The position numbers and the translations under genes are program-made. A stretch of 64,000 bases of DNA, from contig OZ025283.1 in NCBI GenBank assembly GCA_964019165.1, positions 2,673,501 to 2,737,500 on the forward strand. Reading direction: 5' to 3'. The notes below the pieces were generated by a model that saw only the letters and a list, made by a program, of their open reading frames with translations, was not told the origin of the DNA and did no database searches. This DNA is from Mastigias papua. Lineage: Eukaryota > Cnidaria > Scyphozoa > Rhizostomeae > Mastigiidae. Positions 55,643-64,000 of the stretch are shown here, in pieces. Within the stretch, counting starts at the first letter, position 1; each line of letters starts with the position of its first letter.

Positions 55643-56641
55643 ATGGCACAGCTACCTCTACAACCTCTGCCTTCATTTGATCCAGATACGGCTGTAGGTG
55701 CAAGTTTAGCAACACGCTGGAAAACGTGGCTCGATGATTTTGATACTTTCTTAGTAGCAAGCGGTATATCCGATACAAAGCAACAGCGTGCACTTCTTTT
55801 GTATCAAGCTGGCCCACGTATCAGGGAGATTTTCAAACAAATACCTGACACTGGCGATGCAGACGATTTTGATACAGCTAAAGCAAAGCTCACAGAGTAT
55901 TTTGAGCCCCAGAAGAACCGTCAATACGAAGTGTTTCGTTTCCGACAGGCCAAGCAAGAACAAGGGGAATCCTTAGACAAGTTTCACACTCATCTTCGGT
56001 CACTTGCAGAAACATGTGAATTCGCTAATCCTGACTTTGAGATCGAGGAACAAATAATCATCGCAGGTACGTCTTCACGGATACGTAAAAACGCTCTTAA
56101 GGATCCTAAATACACGTTAAAGGACATGCTTCTCGATGGTCATCGTTCTGAAACTAGCCAATATCAAGCTCGTGAAATCGAATCACAAGATGCCCCGACC
56201 GCGACAGCGCATCAAGTCAAAACTCAACCTCCAGCGGACAAAGTTAAAAAACAGAGCTGTGGTAATTGTGGTGGTTCGTTTCCTCATAAAGGCCCATGCC
56301 CCGTTAAGGGAAAGGAGTGTCACAAATGTGGAAAGTTAAATCACTATGCTAGTGTGTGCCGAGGGGGAAAACCCCGCAAACGACAAAACAGAACAACAGC
56401 AGAAATCAAACCACTTGAAGCTGACAATGAAAGTGATTCCAGTGAATCTGACGATTATCTATATTCGCTTGAAAACCGTTCACACAGTCGCAGAAAGGAA
56501 ACACCCAAAGCAAAGGTTACAGTTGCTGGTCATACGTTTGCAATTACTGTTGACACGGGTGCAAGTATAAATGTCATGGATCAGGAGACGTTTTCAAAAT
56601 TGAAAGGGATTTCATTGCACAAAACAAACGTGAAAGCCTAA
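55643..56641 (+). pseudogene. gag: Gypsy Gag-protease
   Basis: ATG at 55643 (MAQLPLQPLPSFDPDTAVG). The capsid region has WLDDFDTFLVASGI and DKFHTHLRSLAETCEF. Two zinc knuckles follow, CGNCGGSFPHKGPCP and CHKCGKLNHYASVC, then the aspartic protease with TVDTGASINVMD. The frame meets a TAA at 56639-56641 and continues in the same frame into Pol, so the stop is a point change or a readthrough site. Confidence 0.82.
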
Positions 56642-59611
56642 ACATACAATGCGACCAAGCCAGTAAGATGTCTCGGACAATTCGATGCCCTCGTGGAAAC
56701 ACCCAGACGATACACGACATGCACGTTCTATGTCGTAAATAATCACAACAGTGGATGCCTATTATCTTCGCAAACAGCTCAAGATTTAGGACTTGTTAGT
56801 TTTCATTTGAATGAAATCCAGAAGAAACTTTCAGCTACGACAAGCGACAAAGCAATGCAAAAGATTGTCAACAAGTATCCAGAAGTTTTCACCGGTATTG
56901 GAAAGCTCAAAGGTCATTCCCTGACATTAAACATAGATCCTGAGGTGATTCCCCAAGCGCAGCCTCAAAGGAGAAGTCCATATCACATACGTGACAAAGT
57001 AGAAAAAGCGGTAAAAGATCTCGAAAATGACGGAATTATAGAACCAGTTCCTGACACCCAGCCAACCCCTTGGATTTCTCCAATCGTAGCAGTTCCAAAA
57101 AAGGACGGGTCAGTTCGTATTTGTGTGGATATGCGAAAGGCTAACATGGCCATCAAACGTGTAAGACATTTGATTCCAACTGTCGAAGGTATCAGCTATG
57201 AGCTAAATGGAGCCAAACTCTTCTCCAAACTTGACCTTTCTCAAGCATACCATCAGCTTGAGCTTGATGAGCAAAGTCGACATATAACAACCTTCAGCAC
57301 TCATTTAGGCCTTTTCCGGTATACTCATTTGAATTATGGCACGAATGCAGCTTCAGAGTTGTTCCAACATACCTTACAACAACACTTGCAGGGTATCAAA
57401 GGAGTTAAGAATATAGCTGATGATATTCTTGTGTTTGGTAGCACACGTGAAGATCATGACAGAGCACTTGAAGCATGCCTAGAGAGATTGTCAGAAAAGG
57501 GTCTTGTCCTGAACAGTTCCAAATGCAGTTTTCTTCAAACAGAACTCTCATTTTTTGGACAAATATTTTCAGAAAAGGGCACACGACCAGACCCTAAGCG
57601 AGTGGAAGATCTCAGCAATGCTGCAGTGCCAACCAACATTCAAGAGGTGCGTAGTTTACTTGGCATGGCCAACTATAGCGCCAAGTATATACCAAATTTT
57701 GCAACTATAACTAGCCCTCTGCGAGAGCTGACAAAGAAAAATGCATATTGTCAATGGGGAATAATTCATCAGAAAGCCTTCAACAACTTGAAAGCAGCCC
57801 TCACAACTGCTCCAGTGATGTCGTATTTTGACAAGTCAAAAGATACCATACTCACTGTCGATGCAAGCCCAGTTGGAGTTTCTGGAATCTGGGCACAACA
57901 ATCGAAAGATTCAGGAGATTATTGTGTTTTGGCCTATGCCAGTAGAGCTTTAACCTCAGTAGAAAAACGATATTCTCAAACTGAGAAAGAGGCTCTCAGT
58001 ATTGTCTGGGCTTTTGAACACTTTCACCTATATTTGTTTGGTCATTCATTCACTTTCATAACAGACCATAAGCCTCTAGAGACAATATATGGACACAATA
58101 AAGCCAAGACATCTGCCAGAATTGAATGTTGGATTCTTCGCCTACAACCATATGATTTCTCGGTTGTTTATAAATCAGGTGCATCAAACCCAGCTGATTA
58201 CATGTCCAGGCATCCCACAAAAGCAAGCGTTTCAGCGCAAGAAAAGATCACAGAAGACTATGTTCAATGTCTTGCAATGAATGCCGTCCCTAAAGCTATG
58301 TCCATGGAGGAAATCCTCAAAGCATGTATTGATGATAGAGAAATGAAAGGTCTCAGAGCAGCAATAAAGCTAAATCGCTGGGACATGGACACTGTCAAGC
58401 CATTTAAAAGTGTCAAAGATGAACTAACTATCGGTCCAAACAACATTATATTACGTGGAACACGAATTGTTCTACCAGCTCCACTTAGACAAAGAGCTAT
58501 CGACATTGCCCATGAGTCTCACCAAGGACTGTCAAAGACTAAAGCCTTGATGCGAGAGAAAGTCTGGTTTCCAGATATTGACAAGCTTACAAAAGATACA
58601 CTTGATCGTTGCATTCCTTGCCAAGCTGTAGGACAACCAGCTCCCCCACAACCTCTGAAAATGTCGGAAATGCCCACTGGACCCTGGCAAAAGATTCACA
58701 TTCATTTCTACGGACCTATGCCAACAGGTGAATATCTGTTAGTAATTGTTGATCGATATTCTCGTTTTCCAATTGTAGAAATAGTGAAATCAACCGAAGC
58801 AAAAACCATAATTCCACAGTTAGATAAAACTTTTGCAGTTCATGGTTTACCCAATCAAATAACAACAGATAATGGGCCCCCATTTAGCAGTGACAAATGT
58901 AAGAAATATCTGTCACTGTTGGACATTGATTACATCCCTGCAACTCCTCAATGGCCTCAAGGCAATGCCGAAGTTGAGCGCTTTATGCAGCCCCTTGGCA
59001 GAGCTATTCAAACAGCACGAGCAGAAGGGAGGGTGTGGCAACAAGAGGTGTCTCGTTTTCTCTTGCAATACAGATTAATGCCACACTGCACCACCAAAGT
59101 TCCACCATCAGAACTTCTTTTCAATTGTACTATTCGTGGTAAATTGCCAACGTTACCAAGGAAATCGATCGTTGATAGACATAGAGAAGCCTGCAATAAT
59201 GACCAAAAGAAACAGCACTACAACAAAGAGTACAGTGATGTCAAAAGACGGGTCAAAGATAGCGATATAGCAGTCGGAGATTGTGTATTGGTAAAACAGC
59301 AAAAGAAAAACAAGCTGACCACACGATTTGATACAAACCTGTATATTGTCGTTGAAAGGAAAGGAAAACAGGTAATTGCAATAAATAAAGATCAACGTAA
59401 AGTCAAGCGCAACATATCACATTTCAAAAGAATACCAAAACCAGAAAACTGGGATACAGATTCTGATGATGATGATGATTTGCCAAGTTATAATCCTGAA
59501 CAAAGAGACCAAGGACATTCTTCACCAGCGACAGTGTGGAGATCAACAAGACAAAGAAATCCACCTGATAGATTCGGACATGCAATACCTTCCAACATAT
59601 TGCCAAGTTAA
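56642..59611 (+). pseudogene. pol: Gypsy Pol (RT, RNase H, integrase with altered catalytic Asp)
   Basis: Open from the TAA to TAA 59609-59611. RT: ISPIVAVPKKDGSVRICVDM, FRYTHLNYGTNAASELFQ and IADDILVFGS at the active site. RNase H: LTVDASPVGVSGIWAQQ and FITDHKPLE. Integrase: zinc region HESHQGLSKTKALMRE, CIPCQAVG; core second Asp in TTDNGPPFSS and Glu in GNAEVERFMQPL. The first core Asp is replaced: the string is KIHIHFYGP where HIDFYGP is usual (codon CAT near 58700). C-terminal basic tail DSDDDDDLPSY and beyond. The integrase of this copy should be inactive. Confidence 0.85.
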
Positions 59612-59635
59612 GGACGCTAAAAGAAAAGGGAGTGA

Positions 59636-59798
59636 TGTAATAAAGTGACATTGCATGAACTAAAACCCAGACTCTCTATGGGAATTATTACGTAATCGTT
59701 TTTATATACAATTTTTGTTGGCGTGAGAAAGCCGCATGGCCTAAGCATACTCGTTGTTTTTTCTCCTGCGTGATCTATGACAAGACATGAAATTTACA
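59636..59798 (+). repeat. 3' LTR of second Gypsy element
   Basis: 163 bp, about 97 % identical to 55461-55623, followed by the target duplication GTCGT. Confidence 0.92.
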
Positions 59799-59875
59799 GT
59801 CGTCATGTTTGTCCTGGTCACGAGACTGATCAGCAGACCGACTGTCGTTGTTTGTTCCGTAGGTAAGGGTGGTGG

Positions 59876-60120
59876 ATGACGCTGACGCAGTTCGGGCGGA
59901 CCATCAGGAACGAGAAGCGATTCGTGTCCTGGACGCTGTGTCTCATCAGTATACTGTACATAGTGGCCTCCGTGGGGTATCATATCGTCTACCTCACTGG
60001 GGTCTGCCCCAGAGAGCAAGGATCGCGATCTCCGCGGGACTCGTTATCTTTTGTGTTAGTAGCGCGTTTACTCTCACCACGACTATGGTGGCTCTGGGAG
60101 ACTTTGACAAGTACAAGTAA
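59876..60120 (+). pseudogene. Two-pass membrane protein gene F (frameshifted)
   Basis: ATG at 59876 overlaps the stop of gene E (ATGA). MTLTQFGRTIRNEKRF is followed by a transmembrane helix (WTLCLISILYIVASVGYHIV) and a short loop with GVCPRE. Near 60000-60015 the frame must change by one base; the other frame then gives a second helix (AISAGLVIFCVSSAFTLTTT) and ends DFDKYK at TAA 60118-60120. Homology unknown. The next gene starts 45 bases later. Confidence 0.5.
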
Positions 60121-60165
60121 CCTGGCTCTTTTTTCTTGTTTGTCTTCTACTACAGTGTCGTAACA

Positions 60166-60542
60166 ATGTCTGGTTTGCATCTGGAGGGTAGTGCGGGGGC
60201 GGGGATACCGGATTGGCAGTTTCTCTGGGTCATCGCATACGTTGTGACGTTTCAGGGCTCGGTCGTCGCGGTCCTGTGGTTCCAGATGCACTGGTGTGGC
60301 CCGACAACGTCGCCAATCTGGATTTCGCAGTTCGCGGGAGGATCTTTATCCTGGGAGGGACGTATGTCGCGATGGTGTGCGTGCTTGCTCTGATGTATCA
60401 CGCGGGCTACATGAGGGGTGCGGGGTTGCTGACCATATTGGTATTGGGTGTTGTGGTGTGGGGGGCAACGATGCTCATCGTCTCCTTTTGCGACTACAAG
60501 CAACGACCAGTGTTGGAGCTCGGGGGTGCCTGTTGTTATTGA
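60166..60542 (+). pseudogene. Multi-pass membrane protein gene G (frameshifted)
   Basis: ATG at 60166 (MSGLHLEGSAGAGIPDW). Helix 1 is WVIAYVVTFQGSVVAVLWF. A one-base shift near 60285-60300 leads to the frame with helices IFILGGTYVAMVCVLALMYH and LLTILVLGVVVWGATMLIVS, ending at 60542. At least three membrane spans, short loops. Together with E and F it forms a run of small membrane-protein genes. No family recognised. Confidence 0.5.
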
Positions 60543-60696
60543 CTGCCGGCCAGGAGATCCCGGATGAGGAGGGGGAGGCCGGTGCTCGTGGTCACAGAGA
60601 CTGTGGTATGAGAGAGCGAGTGTGCATGCTTGTAGCTGGTAGTAGTATTATCTGCTTTTGCTTATATTTGTAGGGCTCAGTGAGTGAGAGGTGTGC
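60543..60696 (+). other. Spacer or gene remnant between G and H
   Basis: Short open stretch, including a hydrophobic CMLVAGSSIICFCLYL coded near 60625-60673. It may be a fragment of another small membrane protein; no start or frame can be defended. Confidence 0.3.
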
Positions 60697-61119
60697 ATGA
60701 CGATGGACGACTACGAGAGTAATAGGACTCTGGAGAGCGCCAATACGTTGGTATTTGTCGTCGGTTTTCACCGACACCTGGTAGACTGGTATCTCAAGGA
60801 GTACAAAAGGCGTCCCTTGGTCATGTGGGGGCTCTCGTGTTTGAGGTGGATGTGCGTGATGATAGATAAGTTCTATTCTGATGTTGTGACGCTTGACCAC
60901 TTTAATGAGATGTTTGATAATGGTTGGCAATGTTTGAGTGACAGGGACTGGCTGATCAATCTGGGACTCTCTGAGTCCGCCGCACAGGCCTTTCTGGACG
61001 AGCATAGTACTGGCACAGAATAGATAATAGGCAGAAGGGACACTCTCGACATTTTAGAGGGCACGGATTTTCTCACGCATGCGCCAACTTTTCCACATGG
61101 AAACGAGTTTAGAGGTGTA
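60697..61119 (+). pseudogene. Gene H of virus-like element, interrupted
   Basis: ATG at 60697 (MTMDDYESNRTLESANTLVF) gives 108 residues to TAG 61021-61023. The same frame stays open after the TAG for another 32 codons to the 18-bp direct repeat at 61102-61119. The protein is mixed helical and soluble-looking, with LVMWGLSCLRWMCVMIDKFY and QAFLDEHSTGTE. After the insertion, sequence of the same character resumes at 63480. Unknown function. Confidence 0.45.
61102..61119 (+). repeat. 18-bp direct repeat, left copy
   Basis: AACGAGTTTAGAGGTGTA, identical to 63462-63479. It bounds a 2.34-kb stretch of AT-rich, non-viral sequence. Confidence 0.85.
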
Positions 61120-63461
61120 ACATTCGAAGGAAAGCTGTATAGGGGTTTCAACTAAAAAGGCAGTTTTTGCAAAAATTTCGAGGTCTCAGGTGTAGATGGA
61201 CAACGAATGGAATCGTAATCGGATCGGGGCTTATTGCGCTGCAGTTAGTTGTAGCAACAACTGGAAATCATGGCCTGGCAATCAGTTTTACTGAGTCTCA
61301 TTTGGAGCTATATGGTGAGTAGGCCAAAAGTAGTTCACGTATTTATTCTCCATGCAATCCTCTTATCGTTAAACTCTGGTACATTTGATTATAGTTATTT
61401 GGATGTATGCATATTAGAGGGTTCTCTTTATGTTGTTAGGGGCAGAGAATGGGCATATACTGAGGGAGGCAAGATCAGAAGATCAGAATACGCTATAATG
61501 CAGTTTGCGATCTTCCCACGCCTCAAATATTGAAAAGCTAGAAATGATTCAGAAACAAGACGCAAGACTTGTTTGCAGCAATTATGACAAATCTACCACT
61601 TCTATTGCCGTAACTAGAAAGCTTGAGTGAGGTCTTTTTGCTGACAGGAAAGCCAGGACAAAAGTAACAAGTAGGCTTGATAACAACACATGATTCATAA
61701 CCATCTCACTGATATTCCGCATAAAGGCTCACTATGTCAAATATACACTGCACAAGAAGCCAAAGAATTATCTGAATATAATGTTCTGGCACAAGACCTA
61801 CAAATCCTCATACTTCCCAAGTGCTACAATGTTATGGAACACTGCATACCTCTACATTGGAAACAGAAATACTCAAGTAGCTTTCAAGAGCTCCATAGAT
61901 CAGTGACAACTTATTTTGATGCAGAATAGCTTATTTATGGCAAAGTTTTCTTTTTATTTTCTTTTCATATATAACATGGAAAACATGTCAGCATTGTTAA
62001 AAGCTTTATTTATTTTTAAAACAAAAATATAATTTAGCCTTAATAATCAAGCATGTATGTAACAACCAAAGTTGGTTCTTGTTCACTGTTGCATAGATAG
62101 ATAGACAAATCTGTATAACAAGTCACCAATTTATTGAACACACCTGCTCACTGATGCTCAGTATATTTTGAGATGTAGTACTTTTTAATACTTAATTTCC
62201 TTTAATGCATAATCATCAAACTATTCAAAGAATTGAAACAAATTAATAGTCTTATGATACAGGGAGGAATTTTTGCTAGGCCAATTCATCATTTCCATGG
62301 TTGCTTGTTTACAATAATGTTGGATATCTTATTCAGTACAAATTACCTATGTGTATTAAATAATTTCAAAAGGGATATTATCACTGTCTTTCCACTCACT
62401 GAAACAATACTTTGTATTTCTGTAAGTGGAAAATTGACTGTCTTTTAATGAGGCTGCATTGTACATGAAAATCTTGTGTTTTTCCAGCCACTAATGGGTG
62501 ACATTTGCCAAATAATACATTGATAGTACCAAAGACTTCAAGTTTCTTGACATGAATGTACCCCACAAAAAGAATGCTTGGACTTTTTAAAACAAAACAA
62601 AAAGTGTATCTTAACTTTCATCAAAAATTGTCAATATTATGTGCCACATCAGTAAGAATTCCTAGAGACTTCTGGAAACATTATTCAGTTTCTCAAAATA
62701 GCAAATATTAATCAATATGGTGTTGAAGTTTGCTTCAGTTACAAGTTTATTGTTCTGAAGGAGAGGTACAGTTTCTTCTTACTAGAATTTTTTTTCCAGT
62801 GATGGATGAAATGCCTCTTACATAATCATCTACTCTATGACATGTCTTGTGATAAGCATCTAGGAATGGAGTATTATACTGATACCAAGATTATTGTTTG
62901 TCCTTTAAGCTTTGCATCAATGCACTGCTGAACAGCTGCAAGTAAGTGCTGCCTAATATATTGGTAATAAATCAAATGAAGCTACCGAGCTGAAGCAAAA
63001 TAAAGTAGGTTATTGAGTTCCTCAAATCATATTGAACCGGGGTTTTGGATTCTGCTGTGATTCCTTGAATCTTGTGCCAGAGTGCATGCTATACAGTATG
63101 TATTCGGGCCAAGAGTCCTTGACGCCTGTTAAATCTTCATGTAGTGCTGATTTGATCCCCAAAAAACTTTCGGAGTGTAATTTGTTGTTGTACGGCGGCA
63201 TACTTTAACAAGAAAACAGACTGGGTGGATGAGCGATGCACTCTTCTGAATGAGCGATGCAACAATACATCAGGAAGCACATGACAGCGACCAGTGTACA
63301 GTTTGCACTTATACACTAAATTCCCAATGTGCTGTTATCCATTTCTTAATGTTAAATCAGAATCAATGCCATGATTTTGTACTTTTAGTCGAAACCAATT
63401 TCATCGCAGCAAGCTGTCTAGGCCTTCGTACGGCTAGTTATGCTATAAGCCTCGAACTGAC
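61120..63461. mobile_element. 2.34-kb insertion in the virus-like block, with LINE remnant
   Basis: Flanked by 18-bp direct repeats of viral sequence, so it behaves as an insertion with a long target duplication. Within it, about 61500-61930, lie broken plus-strand frames encoding CR1/L2-type RT C-terminal strings (KLEMIQKQDARLVCSNYDKS, SYFPSATMLWNTAYL). The remainder, 61930-63460, is AT-rich with no gene. The ends show neither TIR nor tail, so the class is undecided. Confidence 0.55.
61500..61929 (+). pseudogene. CR1/L2-type LINE C-terminal remnant
   Basis: Frames with several stops encode the conserved end of these RT ORFs, including LEMIQKQDARLVCSNYD and SSYFPSATMLWNTAYLYIGN. Typical 5'-truncated debris. 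Confidence 0.6.
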
Positions 63462-63479
63462 AACGAGTTTAGAGGTGTA
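63462..63479 (+). repeat. 18-bp direct repeat, right copy
   Basis: AACGAGTTTAGAGGTGTA, identical to 61102-61119. Confidence 0.85.
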
Positions 63480-63624
63480 CAAGTTTTACAATCCGCGCCT
63501 CGAAAACAACAAAGGCGCCGACGCGAGTGTCCCTTCTGCCTATTATCTATTCTGTGGTACTGGTCTCAGTAGACACAAGACGATCCAGGAGTGGCTGGTG
63601 AGGTGGATTGAGATGTTGATGTGA
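63480..63624 (+). pseudogene. C-terminal fragment of a virus-like gene
   Basis: From the direct repeat, a frame encodes YKFYNPRLENNKGADASVPS and ends RWIEMLM at TGA 63622-63624. It is offset by one frame from gene H across the repeats, so either an additional shift or a different gene is involved. The AT-rich sequence before 63462 is not part of it. Unknown protein. Confidence 0.4.
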
Positions 63625-63658
63625 CAGCAGCAGGAGATAGCAGCCCAGCAACAGCAGC

Positions 63659-64000
63659 ATGGCGGCGGCGGTAACAGTAGGAGAAAGTGTGCCACGGGAG
63701 GTAGGATAGACGGGGTTGGGGGGGTCAGTTGTCCCGTCAGTCGAGACTAAACTCTTAAAGTTCATGTGTCCCTCGGTCTATCAGACCGAACTCTTTGTTT
63801 TTCTGTACGATATTTTTACCAGTTACGGGGAGAACGAGCGCGAGGCGTCCATAACCCTGGTGCCCTCGGTGGTCAACAGTCCACGTTTGGCGATTGTCAC
63901 TCCTTCAAGATAGAGGAGATCAAAGAGGGTACCAACCTGAGCAGACTGAACAGGCAGAGTATGATGGATTTTGGTAAGCACACCTGTAGCTCGTACGTTT
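63659..64000 (+). pseudogene. Partial gene I of virus-like element (stop and shift)
   Basis: ATGGCGGCGGCGGTA at 63659 opens a frame with TAG at 63707-63709; past it the same frame encodes SVVPSVETKLLKFMCPSVYQ and LFVFLYDIFTSYGENEREAS to about 63885. Near there a shift leads to SFKIEEIKEGTNLSRLNRQS, running off the window. The composition is that of a soluble alpha/beta protein. No family recognised. Confidence 0.4.

Larger units (their letters stand above)
55461..59798 (+). mobile_element. Full-length Gypsy retrotransposon (4338 bp)
   Basis: Two 163-bp LTRs (55461-55623 and 59636-59798) differ at five positions. GTCGT flanks both sides (55456-55460 and 59799-59803). After the 5' LTR comes TTGGCGACGAGGATAC, a TGG-type primer site; AAAAGAAAAGGGAGTGA is the polypurine tract. 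Gag-protease and Pol are in one frame separated by one TAA. The order protease-RT-RNaseH-integrase and the FYGPMPTGEYLLVIVDRYS string fit K02A2.6-like Gypsy elements. Confidence 0.95.
55276..59879 (+). pseudogene. Small membrane protein gene E, interrupted by Gypsy
   Basis: ATGATGGACAGTGAC at 55276 starts a Ser/Asp/Gly-rich N-terminus. TGA at 55351-55353 is in frame; beyond it comes a basic stretch (RDRERRDRALARRALRAF) and a hydrophobic segment that runs to the Gypsy insertion at 55461. Downstream of the Gypsy (from 59804) the reading frame continues in register and ends at TGA 59877-59879, overlapping the next start as ATGA. The picture is a short acidic cytoplasmic part, then a basic arm and one transmembrane helix. 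Function unknown. Confidence 0.5.

Noticed and set aside
63250..63479. Upstream extension of the fragment at 63480-63624
   Set aside because: The sequence before the 18-bp repeat is AT-rich insertion DNA, so this is an accidental read-in, not part of the viral gene.
1..64000. tRNA, rRNA or snRNA genes
   Set aside because: None seen by eye on either strand; a tRNAscan/Infernal search would be needed to exclude them.

Overview
The window is a transposon-dense, low-GC stretch of an animal (metazoan) nuclear genome. The evidence is spliced genes with GT/AG introns, THAP and PHD domains, and BEL, Gypsy, RTE, CR1-like, hAT, Harbinger, ISL2EU and Mutator-type elements. This mix is common in cnidarians, sponges, molluscs and other invertebrates; I cannot name the species. 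I see no intact host housekeeping gene, no tRNA or rRNA, and no bacterial-type operon. Almost every element is broken.

Two kinds of DNA alternate. (1) Blocks of an endogenous virus-like or Polinton/adintovirus-like element, with compact, overlapping, higher-GC genes: copy 1 at 1-4026, a second, direct copy of the same block at 47515-52640, and its continuation at 52640-55460, 59799-61119 and 63480-64000. Copy 2 runs on into a C2H2 zinc-finger protein joined to the N-terminal region typical of protein-primed B-family DNA polymerases, then a cluster of small multi-pass membrane proteins. No capsid, integrase, ATPase or polymerase core can be recognised, so the naming is tentative. (2) Ordinary transposons between and inside these blocks.

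Layout: 4023-7010 RTE LINE (minus strand) carrying a 774-bp hAT element; 7310-8870 a satellite-like tandem array interrupted by a CR1/Jockey-like LINE fragment; 10288-21011 a large minus-strand, transposon-derived gene (KDZ/HMGXB3-like: Ulp1-like C48 protease, zinc-binding modules, PHD finger), interrupted by a Harbinger-type MITE (11563-12309) and a full-length Gypsy element (13454-17403); 21404-25542 an ISL2EU element with THAP transposase and SWIM/YqaJ/PHD nuclease, inserted into a short tandem array of micro-exons upstream of the KDZ-like gene; about 27713-27985 an SGNH-hydrolase-like exon; 29343-40106 a BEL/Pao retrotransposon hosting a 4.2-kb Harbinger (31011-35216); 42186-46934 a Phantom/Mutator-type transposase split by about 2.9 kb that ends in a 536-bp palindrome; 47515 onward viral copy 2, hit by a LINE (49206-51213), a second Gypsy (55461-59798) and a 2.34-kb insertion bounded by 18-bp direct repeats.

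The two viral copies are about 96 % identical where I compared them and carry different lesions. Three of those lesions are proven CGA-to-TGA changes by copy-to-copy comparison, as expected for methylated CpG decay of integrated DNA. Many transposon boundaries are resolved here to the base from target-site duplications.
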